64,000 nt of DNA from NCBI RefSeq assembly GCF_904846155.1, contig NZ_CAJGZP010000001.1, forward strand, positions 620,001 to 684,000. Reading direction: 5' to 3'. How positions within the stretch are numbered: position 1 is the first letter of the stretch; each line of letters starts with the position of its first letter. The position numbers and the translations under genes are program-made. Of this stretch, positions 53,927-64,000 are shown one piece after another. The notes under the pieces were generated by a model. It was not told the origin of the DNA and made no database searches. It worked only from the letters and a program-made list of their open reading frames with translations. The stretch is from Psychrobacter fulvigenes. Lineage in GTDB: Bacteria; Pseudomonadota; Gammaproteobacteria; Pseudomonadales; Moraxellaceae.

Positions 53927-54352
53927 AGAGGGATGATCCTATAGTTCGTTGCTTTCAAGAATTGCTTGTGAAGAAGCGCTTGTTAAGAGTAAGGTTTTAA
54001 TAGATGTTTATATTGCAACAGCTGTCTGTGAAGGTGACCTTTCATTATTGCAAGGCCACCCTCTAATTAATCGTAAATTGCTCTCAATGTCAACTACTAA
54101 GCGATTGGGCAGCTCAAAAAAATTGAAACCCTGCTAAGCAAATTCTGATAGTTACAGAGAGCAAATATAAAAAAGTTGACAGTCGTTTAGAAAAATAACA
54201 GGTTTAAACGCCAAAAAACCACAGCATGAACTGTGGTTTTTTGAATTGGAATATAAGTTTGGTGGTGTTTTGAGGAGACAATATTTTAAGGAGACAGTAT
54301 CTTAAGGAAACAATATCATCAGCCTAAAAACCAACCTGAAGCCTGAGTGGCT
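53927..54352. other. Intergenic region between spoT and rpoZ
   Basis: A 426-bp gap within what is usually a tight rpoZ-spoT unit. A terminator for rpoZ is present at 54213-54242, so spoT probably has its own promoter at about 53930-54200. A 62-codon plus-strand ORF at 53949-54137 has no protein-like character and is rejected as a gene. Confidence 0.5.
54213..54242 (-). terminator. rpoZ terminator
   Basis: AAAAAACCACAG (54213-54224) and CTGTGGTTTTTT around CATGAA; near-perfect, usable in both directions. Downstream of rpoZ on the minus strand. Confidence 0.82.
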
Positions 54353-54613
54353 TTAAAAGCTATGGTCACCTGACAATGCTAAATCTAGTGAGCTGGTTGC
54401 AAAGTTGTGCTCTGGTTGATTTAGAATATCACGGGTGATTTTGCCAGCAGCGATTTCGCGCAGTGCCAAAACAGTAGGCTTGTCATTATCGACATCAACC
54501 ATTGGTTCAGCGATACCTTTGGCCAATTGACGGGCGCGTTTACTGGCAACTAAAACCAGCTCAAAGCGATTATCAACATTATCCAAACAATCTTCAATCG
54601 TCACTCGTGCCAT
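54353..54613 (-). CDS. rpoZ: RNA polymerase omega subunit
   Basis: An 86-residue subunit that stabilises beta-prime. [33 protein letters not shown] is diagnostic, followed by [26 protein letters not shown] precedes ATG 54613. It lies between gmk and spoT in the classical order gmk-rpoZ-spoT. Confidence 0.97.
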   Translation of the reverse strand: MARVTIEDCLDNVDNRFELVLVASKRARQLAKGIAEPMVDVDNDKPTVLALREIAAGKITRDILNQPEHNFATSSLDLALSGDHSF

Positions 54614-54775
54614 AAATAGCTACCTCGGTTGTTTTTATTAGTGGTGAGCTGTGTCCGCCACTCAATAAAAATAATATCAAAAACATAAAGGGGAATAGCT
54701 AGGCATTATAGCATTTTTTGTACAGTTGCGCAGTTGCTTTTTATGCCCAGCCTATTTGAATTGAATAATATTTAT

Positions 54776-55402
54776 CTAATCGAGTGCTTTATTATTCAGC
54801 AAGGTTGTGATGGTGCGATGATAGCGCTGCTGCTGACGCTTTAAAGTCTGTCTATCAGCGACTATGATGGCCTTTAGCTCTGTTAATGCAACCTCAAAGC
54901 TGTCATTAATAATGACGAAATCAAAGTGTACATATTGCTCCATCTCGGTCACTGCGCCAGCCAAACGTTGTTCGATGACCTCGGCAGTATCTTGGTTACG
55001 AGATGATAAGCGTTGACGTAACGTTGTCAGGCTTGGCGGTAAAATAAAAACTGTAATGGCATCGGCAAATATTTTTTTGACCTGTAGAGCGCCTTGCCAG
55101 TCAATCTCTAAGATGACATCAATACCCGCATCTAGCTGTGCTCGTACGCTTTGCTCTGAGGTACCATAATAATTCCCAAATACTTCTGCATGCTCCAAAA
55201 ACTTGCCCTCATCGACTCCTGCTGTAAATGATGCGACATCAGTGAAATGATAATGATGGCCATCAATCTCGCCAGGTCGTGGATCGCGAGTGGTATGGGA
55301 GACACTGACAGTCAAGTCGTTGGTGGTGGCTAATAGCTGCTTAACCAGTGATGTTTTGCCAGTACCAGAGGCGGCAGTAATAATAAATAATGAACCTGTC
55401 AT
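54776..55402 (-). CDS. gmk: Guanylate kinase
   Basis: Phosphorylates GMP to GDP. P-loop [16 protein letters not shown] near the N-terminus, then [21 protein letters not shown] (GMP-binding), [35 protein letters not shown] and the lid region [20 protein letters not shown]. The 208-residue form from ATG 55402 (MTGSLFIIT) is the family length; upstream in-frame sequence to 55465 is not family-like. Divergent from ispH. Confidence 0.96.
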   Translation of the reverse strand: MTGSLFIITAASGTGKTSLVKQLLATTNDLTVSVSHTTRDPRPGEIDGHHYHFTDVASFTAGVDEGKFLEHAEVFGNYYGTSEQSVRAQLDAGIDVILEIDWQGALQVKKIFADAITVFILPPSLTTLRQRLSSRNQDTAEVIEQRLAGAVTEMEQYVHFDFVIINDSFEVALTELKAIIVADRQTLKRQQQRYHRTITTLLNNKALD

Positions 55403-55662
55403 ACAGTGTATCCTAATGGGATGAGTGAGCGAGTAAGGGCTGGTAAAATGAAAAAAAGACATCATGTAGGATGATACAAATCATGCATGCCTGTGAATTA
55501 TCCGTTTAATTATAAATTGATTTTAGCTCCTAAAACCTACTTTACCGTATTACGTCCGAGACGACGGTATTTTAAACGGTAATAAAGGCAATTTATGCTA
55601 AAGTAGGGTATTCGCATTATTGTAAACTTTTGACTCTAAATTATCTAATGATAGGCCTTCTT

Positions 55663-56619
55663 ATGCAAATTTATCTTGCCAATCCACGTGGGTTTTGTGC
55701 TGGTGTGGACCGTGCGATTGCGATTGTGAACGAAGCATTGACCCGTTTTGAACCTCCTATTTATGTCCGTCATGAGGTCGTACATAATAAGTTTGTGGTC
55801 TCAGATCTTGCCAATCGCGGCGCAGTATTCGTCGAGGAGCTCGATGAAGTGCCGGATGGCTCCATCGTTATTTTCTCTGCACATGGGGTCTCAAAAGCGG
55901 TCGAAGATGAGGCTGAGCGCCGTGATCTCACTGTGTTTGATGCAACTTGTCCTTTGGTCACCAAAGTGCATATCGAAGTAGCAAAGTTTGCCCAAGGGGG
56001 GATGGATGCTGTATTGATTGGTCACGCTGGACATCCTGAGGTTGAAGGCACTATGGGGCGTTTTAACCACCGTCATGGCGGTCAAATCCATTTGGTCGAA
56101 AACGAAGCAGACGTCGAAAAACTGACGGTACAAAATGCTGAGCGCTTGGCTTTTGTTACCCAGACCACCCTTTCGATGGATGATACAGCGCGCGTCATCG
56201 ATGCACTGCGGGACAAGTTCCCTAGTATCCAAGGGCCACGCAAAGATGATATCTGCTACGCCACCCAAAACCGCCAAGATGCGGTCAAAGACTTAGCTGG
56301 TCGCTGTGAGGTAGTGTTGGTCGTCGGCTCACCAAACTCGTCTAACTCTAATCGCTTGCGTGAATTGGCCGAGCGCATGAACTGCCGCGCGTATTTGATT
56401 GATAATGCGAGTGAGATGAATCATAAATGGTTTGATGGGGTGCAAAGTGTCGGTGTCACCGCTGGTGCGTCAGCGCCTGAGATTTTAATTCAAGAAGTAC
56501 TGCAACAGTTGCAGGATTGGGGCGGCGATTTGCCAAGTGAGCTGTCAGGTATTGAGGAGAACGTGACCTTTAGCCTGCCTAAAGCTTTACGTATTCCAGT
56601 CACACAAGTGGGTAAGTAA
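55663..56619 (+). CDS. ispH: 4-hydroxy-3-methylbut-2-enyl diphosphate reductase
   Basis: [4Fe-4S] enzyme of the last step of the MEP isoprenoid pathway. The three cluster cysteines are in [26 protein letters not shown] and [11 protein letters not shown]. Substrate residues include [21 protein letters not shown] and [15 protein letters not shown] 55663 (MQIYLANP) is chosen over the in-frame ATG at 55630 on family start. The 318-residue length is normal. Confidence 0.97.
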   Translation: MQIYLANPRGFCAGVDRAIAIVNEALTRFEPPIYVRHEVVHNKFVVSDLANRGAVFVEELDEVPDGSIVIFSAHGVSKAVEDEAERRDLTVFDATCPLVTKVHIEVAKFAQGGMDAVLIGHAGHPEVEGTMGRFNHRHGGQIHLVENEADVEKLTVQNAERLAFVTQTTLSMDDTARVIDALRDKFPSIQGPRKDDICYATQNRQDAVKDLAGRCEVVLVVGSPNSSNSNRLRELAERMNCRAYLIDNASEMNHKWFDGVQSVGVTAGASAPEILIQEVLQQLQDWGGDLPSELSGIEENVTFSLPKALRIPVTQVGK

Positions 56620-56684
56620 AGTAGGATATAATGAGTTATAGAGCCATCTACTATTATAAGCACAGTAGGAATAGGTAAGATAGG

Positions 56685-56930
56685 ATGAAAAAACAGCGAA
56701 AAAGATTCGTATTGGCAGAAGCTAGTCTTAAAGAAGTCAATAAGCAATTAAATATCAATATGTTTGTCATTAGCATATTGGCGATGATGCTTGGACTAGA
56801 CATAGCGCACTTTATGAAAGAGTACAGTCTTTTTTATGGAGCACTCGTTGTCATCATGGGTGTTTTGCTGTTTTTTACTCTGAAAAGTCGTCAGCTTCTT
56901 AGGATGAGAAAACAAGAGCTTACTAAATAG
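56685..56930 (+). CDS. Small membrane protein, unrecognised
   Basis: An 81-residue basic protein with two transmembrane helices (NMFVISILAMMLGLDIAHFM and LFYGALVVIMGVLLFFTL). The N- and C-termini are positively charged, placing both inside. It follows ispH by about 65 bp on the same strand. No family recognised. Confidence 0.6.
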   Translation: MKKQRKRFVLAEASLKEVNKQLNINMFVISILAMMLGLDIAHFMKEYSLFYGALVVIMGVLLFFTLKSRQLLRMRKQELTK

Positions 56931-57084
56931 AGCGTGTTGAATATGCATGCTCTCTTTCAATAATAAAACCTAATAATATTTTTTCCATACAACGATAACG
57001 ATTTCTCATAACCTTCAAAAAGTATTGGATAGTCCAAAAGTACTGGGTAAATGAGAAAGGATTGATAGAACACTAAGGAAGGTC

Positions 57085-57900
57085 ATGTCAGCTTATTACA
57101 ACTTTATCAAACGTGAACAGCAGGAAGACGGTGTCTGCGTTGCACACTATCAGCCAACCAAGCATGCGCAAGGCGCTTGGAATGAGCATGAGCAACATAT
57201 GGCACCAGCAACAGGTGTACTCACAGCAGAGCTGAGCCAGTTTGCGCCGCAAAACAACATGCGCATCGCACGTATTAGTCTGGATATATTAGGACTGATT
57301 CCGCTCGATGAGTTTACGATTACCACCCGCTGTATTCGACCGGGCAAGACGATTGAGCTTGTGGAGGCGGTGATGAGTAGTCGCGGGCGTGATTGCATTA
57401 TTGCTCGTGCGTGGCGGCTGATGACTCAGGATACCAGCGAGATTGCAGGGCTTGAGGATCAAAAGGCAGTGAACAAGCCAGAAGAGTTGGCCGTTTGGGA
57501 TGATATGAAAGGCTGGCCGGGCGGTTTTATCGAAAGTGTGCGTTTGGTCGCTGCTCCCGATCGTCGCGAAGGCAAAGGTATGGTTTGGATAACCAATGAC
57601 ATCGAGATGGTAGAGGGCGAAACCACCGATGATTTGGTGCATCTATTGGGTATGGTAGATACCGCCAACGGCGTGGTGCCAAGACTTGGTCTAGGATTGT
57701 CAGAGCTGCAATGGATGTTCCCCAATACTGATTTGCAAATTCATATGCATCGCACGCCACAAGGGAAATGGCTAGGTATCGAAGCTGTGCAGCAGTATGG
57801 CGACGACGGTATAGGGCTCACCAGTGCGGTATTGCATGATGTACATGGCCCTTTTGGTCGTAGCGAGCAAATTCTTACGATTCGTCCGATGCCGCGCTAG
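57085..57900 (+). CDS. Thioesterase family protein (double hot-dog)
   Basis: A 271-residue protein of the TesB-like acyl-CoA thioesterase type (4HBT_3). The N-terminal hotdog shows QGAWNEHEQHMAPATGVLTAELSQ and RISLDILGLIPLDEFTITTRCIRPGKTIELVEAVMSSRGRDCIIARAWRL. The second hotdog includes HLLGMVDTANGVVPRLGLG, WMFPNTDLQIHMHRTPQGKWLGIEAVQQYGDDGIGLTSAVLHDVHGPFG. The substrate cannot be inferred. AAGGAAGG precedes the start. Confidence 0.8.
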   Translation: MSAYYNFIKREQQEDGVCVAHYQPTKHAQGAWNEHEQHMAPATGVLTAELSQFAPQNNMRIARISLDILGLIPLDEFTITTRCIRPGKTIELVEAVMSSRGRDCIIARAWRLMTQDTSEIAGLEDQKAVNKPEELAVWDDMKGWPGGFIESVRLVAAPDRREGKGMVWITNDIEMVEGETTDDLVHLLGMVDTANGVVPRLGLGLSELQWMFPNTDLQIHMHRTPQGKWLGIEAVQQYGDDGIGLTSAVLHDVHGPFGRSEQILTIRPMPR

Positions 57901-58227
57901 TGAGTAGTCTTATGATGGCTGGCTAGATGATGGTTGGTTAGCTCAGTTGCTGTGGTTTTTGATAGCTAAGTCGTTTTTAATAACCAATCATGCAGTGGCC
58001 TATGTTTTAAAAAACAAAACAAAAGAATGTGATTAATTTATTATGCAAATTTATCAAAATCAGTTGTAATAGTACTTAACAAGGCAACTTAATTGCACTA
58101 ATAGATTACTATGAAAAAGACTCACCGTTATTCAAACAAACTGACGACTATTCTAGGGCTACTGCTAGAAGCTTATTCAGAATAGAATTTGTACTTTAAT
58201 CCAATTGCTTTTCAAAGGAGTATCACT
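57901..58227. other. Intergenic region upstream of the catalase gene
   Basis: A 327-bp AT-rich stretch with no credible gene. The catalase promoter should be here. No convincing OxyR or Fur site could be assigned by eye. Confidence 0.45.
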
Positions 58228-59760
58228 ATGAGCAACGACATGAGCGATAAAAAATGTCCCTATGCACCGACCCAATTAACGATGGGTAATGGCGCACCAG
58301 TCGCTGACAACCAAAACAGTCTCACGGCAGGTAAGCGCGGTCCACTATTGGCGCAAGATGTCTGGCTAAACGAGAAACTAGGCAACTTTGTGCGTGAAGT
58401 GATTCCAGAGCGCCGTATGCACGCCAAAGGATCTGGTGCCTTTGGTACGTTTACCGTGACCAACGACATCACCAAGTACACCCGTGCCAAAATCTTTAGT
58501 GAAGTGGGCAAGCAGACTGAGATGTTTGCGCGCTTTAGTACGGTTGCAGGCGAGCGCGGTGCTGCTGACGCTGAGCGTGACATTCGCGGCTTTGCGCTGA
58601 AGTTTTATACCGAAGAGGGCAACTGGGATATGGTGGGTAACAATACGCCAGTATTCTTTATGCGTGACCCGCGTAAATTCCCAGATTTGAACAAAGCGGT
58701 TAAGCGTGACCCACGTACCAATATGCGTTCACCAACCAATAACTGGGATTTTTGGACGCTATTACCAGAAGCATTCCATCAGGTTACTATTTTGATGAGT
58801 GATCGTGGCCTGCCAGCATCTTATAGAAACATGCATGGCTTCAGCTCGCATACTTACAGCTTTTGGAATGAAGAAAATGAGCGCTTTTGGGTGAAGTTTC
58901 ATTTCCGTACGCAGCAGGGCATCAAAAACTTAACTGATGCTGAGGCAGCAGAAGTCGTCGGTATGGATCGCGAGAGCAATCAAAGAGACTTATTTAATGC
59001 CATCGAAAATGGTGATTTCCCTAAGTGGAAGATGTATGTGCAAATCATGCCTGAAGAGGAAGCGGATCAAGTACCTTATCATCCGTTTGATTTGACCAAA
59101 GTATGGCCAAAAGGGGATTATCCGCTGATTGAAGTAGGTGAGTTTGAGCTCAATAAAAACTCGAACAACTACTTTGTTGATGTCGAGCAGGCAGCTTTTG
59201 CGCCAAGTAACCTAGTGCCAGGCATCAGTGTCTCGCCAGATAAAATGCTGCAAAACCGTTTGATTAACTACGCCGATGCTCAGCGCTATCGTGTCGGTGT
59301 CAACCATCAGCAAATCCCTGTTAACAAGCCACGTTGCCCAGTGATGAGCAACCATCGTGATGGTGAAGGGCGTGTCGATGATAACTATGGCGGTCGTCCA
59401 CACTATGAGCCAAACAGCTTTAGCCAGTGGCAAGAGCAGCCTGAGTACGCTGAGCCACCACTCAAGATCAACGGCGATGCAGCACACTATGATTTCCGTG
59501 AAGACGATGACGATTACTTTAGCCAGCCACGTGCGTTGTTTAACTTGATGAATGATGAGCAGCAGCAAGTACTGTTTGAAAACACCGCCAGAAATATGGG
59601 TGATGCGCCTGACTTTATTAAGTATCGTCATATCCGTAACTGCAACTGGTGTGAGCCTGCATATGGCGAAGGCGTTGCCAAGGCACTTGGTATGACCGTA
59701 GAAGATGCCATGGCAGCCCGCGAGTCAGATCCTGCTGGTCATCTGCCTAGTTGCTTGTAA
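58228..59760 (+). CDS. katA: Heme catalase (monofunctional)
   Basis: Decomposes hydrogen peroxide to water and oxygen. Signature pieces: [23 protein letters not shown] (distal His), [51 protein letters not shown] (distal Asn), [26 protein letters not shown] (proximal Tyr ligand). The 510-residue length points to a small-subunit (clade 3-like) catalase; the symbol katA is by analogy. ATG 58228 with AAAGGAG just upstream is chosen; a TTG at 58189 is rejected. Terminator at 59799-59831. Confidence 0.93.
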   Translation: MSNDMSDKKCPYAPTQLTMGNGAPVADNQNSLTAGKRGPLLAQDVWLNEKLGNFVREVIPERRMHAKGSGAFGTFTVTNDITKYTRAKIFSEVGKQTEMFARFSTVAGERGAADAERDIRGFALKFYTEEGNWDMVGNNTPVFFMRDPRKFPDLNKAVKRDPRTNMRSPTNNWDFWTLLPEAFHQVTILMSDRGLPASYRNMHGFSSHTYSFWNEENERFWVKFHFRTQQGIKNLTDAEAAEVVGMDRESNQRDLFNAIENGDFPKWKMYVQIMPEEEADQVPYHPFDLTKVWPKGDYPLIEVGEFELNKNSNNYFVDVEQAAFAPSNLVPGISVSPDKMLQNRLINYADAQRYRVGVNHQQIPVNKPRCPVMSNHRDGEGRVDDNYGGRPHYEPNSFSQWQEQPEYAEPPLKINGDAAHYDFREDDDDYFSQPRALFNLMNDEQQQVLFENTARNMGDAPDFIKYRHIRNCNWCEPAYGEGVAKALGMTVEDAMAARESDPAGHLPSCL

Positions 59761-59798
59761 TTCCTAGATTTTAAGAATAAACCATTCATTGTATAACG

Positions 59799-59831
59799 AC
59801 ACCGCCTTAGGACACTAAGGCGGTGTTTTTT
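59799..59831 (+). terminator. Catalase gene terminator
   Basis: ACACCGCCTTA (59799-59809) and TAAGGCGGTGT (59816-59826), 6-nt loop, T tract to 59831. Perfect 11-bp stem. Confidence 0.92.
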
Positions 59832-60003
59832 GTTTAAACAAGTCTTTGAGCTTGAAATATTTCTCCGCGCCCCTATTAGTAGTAACAGCCTAGCGCTATT
59901 TAAAACCAAACGCTCTGATGCCTATTTGATGCTGACTTGAGTGATTTTGGTTTGATTACTGCTGTTTAATAATAAGTTTTGACATACATTAAAGGAGTTT
60001 TTT

Positions 60004-61974
60004 ATGAGTGAGCCAAAAAACGACACCCCCATAGCTGATGAGAATAATCCAGAACTAAAAAAACATACGTTTGAAGCGGAAGTGGCGCAGCTGCTGCATC
60101 TAGTGACGCATTCGCTATATTCTAATGCTGATATCTTTGTCCGTGAGCTGGTATCAAACGCCTCTGATGCGTGTGATAAATTGCGTTTTGAAGCCACCAA
60201 TGACGACAGCCTGTACGAAGATGATGGTGAGTTAAAAATTCGTATTGCCGTCGACGAGGAAGCCAAAACCATCACCTTTACCGATAACGGTATTGGCATG
60301 AATGAAGCCGATACCATCGAAAACTTGGGAACGATTGCCAAATCGGGCACCAAAGCTTTCTTGGACAAGCTCTCTGAATCACAAAAACAAGACGGTCAAT
60401 TGATTGGACAGTTTGGGGTTGGCTTTTACTCAGGCTTTATCGTTGCAGATTCCATCAGTGTCGAGTCACGTAAAACAGGTGAGACGGCTGATAAAGGCGT
60501 GCGCTGGGTATCTGATGGCACTGGAAGCTTTACCGTTGAGCCCATTACCAAAGAAGCGCGCGGCACCAGTATCATCCTGCATCTAAAAGAAGAGTATTCT
60601 GAAGGTGAAGATAACTATCTAGACCGCGGCAAAATAAAGCGTTTGGTCAATAAATACTCAGACCATATCAGTTTGCCGATTCAGATGCGTAAAGAAGTCT
60701 GGCAAGAAGATGAGGTTGAGGAAGGCGACGACACGCCAGCTAGTGGACAAATGGTACTGACTGATGAGTGGGAAACCATCAACAAAGCCAGTGCGCTATG
60801 GACACGCTCAGCGTCTGAGATTGAAGAGGATGAGTACGCCGACTTCTATAAAAACATTACCTATGACATGGATGCACCGCTCACGTGGACGCACAACCGT
60901 GTGGAAGGTCGCGTGCAGTATACGCAGCTGTTGTACATTCCCAAAAAAGCACCCATGGACTTGTATACCCGTGAGCAGCAACATGGTCTCAAGCTGTACG
61001 TCAAACGCGTCTTCATCATGGATGACGCCGAGCAGCTATTGCCAATGTATCTGCGCTTTGTCAAAGGGGTGATTGATTCAGCAGACTTACCGTTGAACGT
61101 TAGCCGTGAGTTATTGCAAGAGTCACGCGATGTAAAATCTATCCGCGATGGTAACGCACGCCGCGTCTTGACCATGCTCGCAAGCCTTGCCAATAGTGAA
61201 GATGAAGCCAAACAAGAGAAATTTGCGCAGTTCTATAGCGAGTTTGGCGATGTCATTAAAGAAGGTCTGGGCGAGGACATGGGCAATCAAGAACGTATTG
61301 CCAAATTGCTGCGTTATGCTACCAGCACCAATGATAAGGTTGAGACCAGCTTTGAAGACTACAAAGCACGTATGAAAGAGGGTCAAAAGGCCATCTACTA
61401 TCTAACGGCTGACAATCTGGCCGCTGCCAAAAACAGCCCGCAGCTTGAGCTGTTTAAGAAAAAAGGCATCGAAGTTATCCTCATGACCAGCCGCGTTGAT
61501 GAGTGGGCGATGAACTTCTTGACCCAGTTCGATGAGACGCCGCTACAAAATATTGCCAAAGGCGCGGTAGATTTGGGCGACTTGCAAGACGACGAAGAAA
61601 AGGCGGAAGCTGAAAAGGCGCAAGAAACCATGAAGCCAGTCGTCGACAAGCTTAAAACAGCATTGGGCGATCGCGCAAAAGATGTCAAAGTTTCAACGCG
61701 TCTGGTCGATAGTCCAGCATGTCTGGTGGTCGGTGAAGGTGAGCTGTCTCCGCAGATGATTCAAATGCTACAGCAAATGGGTCAAGATGTACCAGAGAGT
61801 AAGCCGACGCTAGAAGTTAACCCTGATCACCCACTCATCAAAAAGCTTGAGAGTAGCGAGCAGTTTGACGACCTTGCACAGGTTATCTTTGATCAAGCAC
61901 TCTTGGCTGATGGCGGTCAATTAGAAGATCCGGCCGCTTATCTGAAGCGCGTCAATGAGTTATTGATGCGATAG
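60004..61974 (+). CDS. htpG: Chaperone HtpG (Hsp90)
   Basis: Bacterial Hsp90. The GHKL ATPase domain starts with [40 protein letters not shown], then [29 protein letters not shown] and [18 protein letters not shown]. The middle domain has [66 protein letters not shown]. The C-terminal dimerisation domain ends [22 protein letters not shown]. The 656-residue length is slightly above the usual 624 (E. coli). AAAGGAG precedes ATG 60004. Confidence 0.98.
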   Translation: MSEPKNDTPIADENNPELKKHTFEAEVAQLLHLVTHSLYSNADIFVRELVSNASDACDKLRFEATNDDSLYEDDGELKIRIAVDEEAKTITFTDNGIGMNEADTIENLGTIAKSGTKAFLDKLSESQKQDGQLIGQFGVGFYSGFIVADSISVESRKTGETADKGVRWVSDGTGSFTVEPITKEARGTSIILHLKEEYSEGEDNYLDRGKIKRLVNKYSDHISLPIQMRKEVWQEDEVEEGDDTPASGQMVLTDEWETINKASALWTRSASEIEEDEYADFYKNITYDMDAPLTWTHNRVEGRVQYTQLLYIPKKAPMDLYTREQQHGLKLYVKRVFIMDDAEQLLPMYLRFVKGVIDSADLPLNVSRELLQESRDVKSIRDGNARRVLTMLASLANSEDEAKQEKFAQFYSEFGDVIKEGLGEDMGNQERIAKLLRYATSTNDKVETSFEDYKARMKEGQKAIYYLTADNLAAAKNSPQLELFKKKGIEVILMTSRVDEWAMNFLTQFDETPLQNIAKGAVDLGDLQDDEEKAEAEKAQETMKPVVDKLKTALGDRAKDVKVSTRLVDSPACLVVGEGELSPQMIQMLQQMGQDVPESKPTLEVNPDHPLIKKLESSEQFDDLAQVIFDQALLADGGQLEDPAAYLKRVNELLMR

Positions 61975-62316
61975 TGGTTATCTTTAAACGATTTGTCTGA
62001 TGAGTAAAGAAAAGGTCTTAACTATAAGGCCTTTTCTTATGTTTATTCTTTCTATCTACTTTTATAATTTCTACCTCACTCTCAACTTTTTAATCATATT
62101 GAAATAAGTGATGGTATCTACAAAACTGCACCGTATTGGTTTTAAGGTGAATTAACTATATCAGCGCTTTTTACAAATCATACTTATTGTCTTAACTGAC
62201 AATCCGTTACAATCGTGAGAGGTTAGCAAGATAAACTATGAGGTTAGGTTATCAAGATAGGCTCATACTCACTGCAAGAATGCGCATTTATCTTGACTGG
62301 ATAGAGGTCTAAGTCT
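61975..62316. other. Intergenic region between htpG and the C13 peptidase gene
   Basis: A 342-bp AT-rich stretch containing the htpG terminator at 62009-62037 and presumably the promoter of the downstream gene. Nothing else was recognised. Confidence 0.5.
62009..62037 (+). terminator. htpG terminator
   Basis: GAAAAGGTCTT and AAGGCCTTTTC form a stem with one G-T wobble around a short loop; the T tract is interrupted (CTTTTCTTAT). Located 35 bp after the htpG stop. Confidence 0.6.
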
Positions 62317-63807
62317 TTGCCACTTTCGTCGCTAAAAACCATTTCTCTTCAGCGTTTTTCATTGAATTTCGCTGCCAATATTATTGCCGCTTTATGGATG
62401 CTGGTAGGGTCAACCCGCGCGTTTTCTTGGGTGAAGCCAACCTTTATGCAGTTTGCAGCGTTTGCACTATTGGCACTTGGCAGTAATGTGCTTTTTTCGT
62501 GGTTGGCTGCTGAGCAAGGAAGTGTTTTCAACGAGCAGGGTTTGGTCAGCTACCTAATTTGGCCAGCGATTATCTCCTTGGGCGGTATCATTCTTGCGCG
62601 GCGCTCAGGCAACCAAATGCTATTGTTTGTACCAGTAGTACTATGGCTGGTGGCTGATACACTATCTGCGCTGCTGCAAAGCTTGGTGCAGTTTTTGGGT
62701 AGTCAAGGGTGGCTGCCAGACTGGAGCTATTCATTTTTGCCAATTTTGTTTTTAGTGCTGTTTTTATGGCAAACGTTGGCGCTGCTATGGATTTTTGCCC
62801 GCAGGCAACGTACGCCTTGGTGGGAGCGTATCATCGTACTGGTAGGAGCGGTGGCACTATTGACCATCTGGCAGCGTAACGTCGCCGACCAGCCTATCTT
62901 TAAGCAAATCCCTGTACAGCCTGTGTTACAAGAAGCAGCGCTTTATAAGCAGCCACAGCTATTGCAGCAAGCACTAGCGGGTATCGATCCGAGTACACCA
63001 GGCAAGAGTGATTGGTATTTTATGGGGGTTGCGGGATTTTCTGATCTAGATGTCTTCCGCTCTGAGATTAATAAAGTGCGCGAGCTGTTTGATGTGCGTT
63101 TTGGCACTAGTGGCTACTCATTGGCACTGATTAATAATACTTATAGCTGGCTAGACGAACCAGTCGCCACGAAGACCAGTATTTTGCAAGGGCTAAAAAG
63201 AATTGGTCAGCAAATGAATGCCGATGAAGATGTGCTCTTTATGACGCTGTCTTCACATGGTGATCAAGACTTTATTCATTTATCTAATCCACCCCTTGAG
63301 ATGGACAATCTGGATGCCACCTGGCTGCGTGGGGCGCTGGATGCATCAGGCATTCGTTGGCGGGTGATTGTGGTGTCTGCTTGCTATTCTGGCTCATTTA
63401 TCGATGAATTGACGTCACCGACTACTGTGGTTATCACGGCTTCAGCAGCGGATAAGATGTCGTTTGGCTGTACCAATACCGCGGAGATGACCTATTTCGG
63501 TCAAGCATTCTTTGCTGAGAGTCTGCGTGAAAGCAATAGCTTTTCTGCTGCTTTTAAAGAAGCGAGTCTACGTGTCAGTGAACGTGAGAGCTTTATGGGT
63601 TTTGAGCCATCAGAGCCACAAATGATCGTTGGTAGTCTGATGAAGACAGCATTGCCTGCATTTGAGCAAGTACTGTTTGATAAAGCGCGTTCACCAATCG
63701 CCAATGTTACTGACGGTACTGGCAATACTGACGATGGCGCTATTGACATATTGTATGAAGATGCTACTAATACTAGTCTGCCTATGACTACAACGACTAC
63801 TAATTAG
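62317..63807 (+). CDS. Membrane-anchored C13 (legumain-like) cysteine peptidase
   Basis: A 496-residue protein with about five N-terminal transmembrane helices (residues 15-185), and a C-terminal peptidase C13-like domain (about 225-455). The catalytic pair is visible as FMTLSSHGDQDF (His314) and IVVSACYSGSF (Cys356), the same arrangement as in legumains, caspases and GPI transamidase. The last 40 residues are D/T/N-rich. The start is a TTG at 62317 with AGAGG 9 bases upstream. Topology suggests the protease faces either side of the inner membrane; cannot be decided here. Confidence 0.8.
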   Translation: MPLSSLKTISLQRFSLNFAANIIAALWMLVGSTRAFSWVKPTFMQFAAFALLALGSNVLFSWLAAEQGSVFNEQGLVSYLIWPAIISLGGIILARRSGNQMLLFVPVVLWLVADTLSALLQSLVQFLGSQGWLPDWSYSFLPILFLVLFLWQTLALLWIFARRQRTPWWERIIVLVGAVALLTIWQRNVADQPIFKQIPVQPVLQEAALYKQPQLLQQALAGIDPSTPGKSDWYFMGVAGFSDLDVFRSEINKVRELFDVRFGTSGYSLALINNTYSWLDEPVATKTSILQGLKRIGQQMNADEDVLFMTLSSHGDQDFIHLSNPPLEMDNLDATWLRGALDASGIRWRVIVVSACYSGSFIDELTSPTTVVITASAADKMSFGCTNTAEMTYFGQAFFAESLRESNSFSAAFKEASLRVSERESFMGFEPSEPQMIVGSLMKTALPAFEQVLFDKARSPIANVTDGTGNTDDGAIDILYEDATNTSLPMTTTTTN

Positions 63808-63918
63808 GGCAATTCCTAATTAATAAATGCTATTCATTTTTTAGTGCTTACTCTTTGGTTTATTAAATAATTTTATAAATCATCATTTGTTTTAATTTCT
63901 ATAAAAAGGATGTTAATC

Positions 63919-64000
63919 ATGAATAATGCTTACAATAAAAGTTTATCTGCCAATACCCAGCTTACCCAAATCAGTGTGAATCGCTGCTTTAATGGTGAGC
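63919..64000 (+). CDS. Probable S-formylglutathione hydrolase, N-terminal fragment
   Basis: The ORF starts at ATG 63919 (AAGGA about 8 bases upstream) and runs off the window. The visible 27 residues are NNAYNKSLSANTQLTQISVN then RCFNGE. The LTQISxNRCFxGE pattern resembles the start of FghA-type S-formylglutathione hydrolases, which detoxify formaldehyde adducts. Too short for firm assignment. Confidence 0.45.
   Translation, partial: MNNAYNKSLSANTQLTQISVNRCFNGE

Noticed and set aside
53949..54137. 62-codon plus-strand ORF between spoT and rpoZ
   Set aside because: No ribosome binding site, no recognisable domain, and amino acid content unlike the surrounding genes; the region is better explained as promoter DNA for spoT.
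1..64000. CRISPR array, tRNA or rRNA genes
   Set aside because: No regularly spaced direct repeats and no cloverleaf-like or rRNA-like sequence were recognised anywhere in the window.

Overview
The window looks like a chromosomal segment of a Moraxellaceae gammaproteobacterium, most likely Psychrobacter. This is inferred from the protein sequences (malate dehydrogenase, FtsH, RlmE, a SpoT with a degenerate synthetase domain), the order murG-murC-ddl-ftsQ-ftsA-ftsZ followed by lpxC, the moderate G+C content and the AT-rich intergenic DNA. No rRNA, tRNA or CRISPR array was seen. Nearly everything is core genome, dotted with four insertion sequences from four families and several small palindromic repeats.

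Layout. 1-3.9 kb: an RNase T2-like protein lacking its catalytic histidines, mdh, an IS3-family element and a DUF2789 protein. 3.9-9 kb: ribF, a GNAT acetyltransferase, a lipoprotein, murJ and ampD. 9-15.3 kb: a DUF4105 envelope protein, an SDR-type epimerase, an unrecognised gene, pyrE and gshB. 15.5-26 kb: the division and envelope cluster murG, murC, ddl, ftsQ, ftsA, ftsZ, then an IS630-family element and lpxC. 26-30.4 kb: a DUF721/DciA-like gene, a CHAP-domain protein, a DOMON-like protein, and divergent yhbY and rlmE. 30.8-37.2 kb: ftsH, an IS4-family element, folP, sdhE, a YgfX-like gene and a DUF937/YidB-like gene. 37.3-41.3 kb: recX, recA, a 985-bp gene-free region with DnaA boxes, and trmB. 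41.5-48.4 kb: a membrane/pilin-like fusion, a Kef-type antiporter, an unknown gene, a small membrane-protein gene broken by an IS256-family element, and a cation diffusion facilitator. 48.6-56.6 kb: priA, ridA, spoT, rpoZ, gmk and ispH. 56.7-64 kb: a small membrane protein, a thioesterase, catalase, htpG, a membrane-anchored C13 (legumain-like) peptidase, and the start of a probable S-formylglutathione hydrolase.

Gene cooperation. murG, murC, ddl, murJ and ampD cover lipid II synthesis, export and wall recycling. ftsQ, ftsA and ftsZ drive division, and lpxC commits to lipid A. rlmE, ftsH and folP, recA and recX, sdhE and ygfX, and gmk, rpoZ and spoT are widely conserved neighbourhoods.

The most unusual signal is in the mobile DNA. 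Two unrelated insertion sequences (IS3 and IS4 families) each sit exactly inside the loop of a Rho-independent terminator, downstream of mdh and ftsH, with clean target duplications. The IS4 element carries its own terminator-like hairpin just inside its ftsH-proximal end. Two 103-bp miniature elements share the 12-bp tip of the local IS630 element. A second palindromic family of 108 bp occurs twice plus once diverged. A 70-bp palindromic insertion breaks the IS256 transposase.
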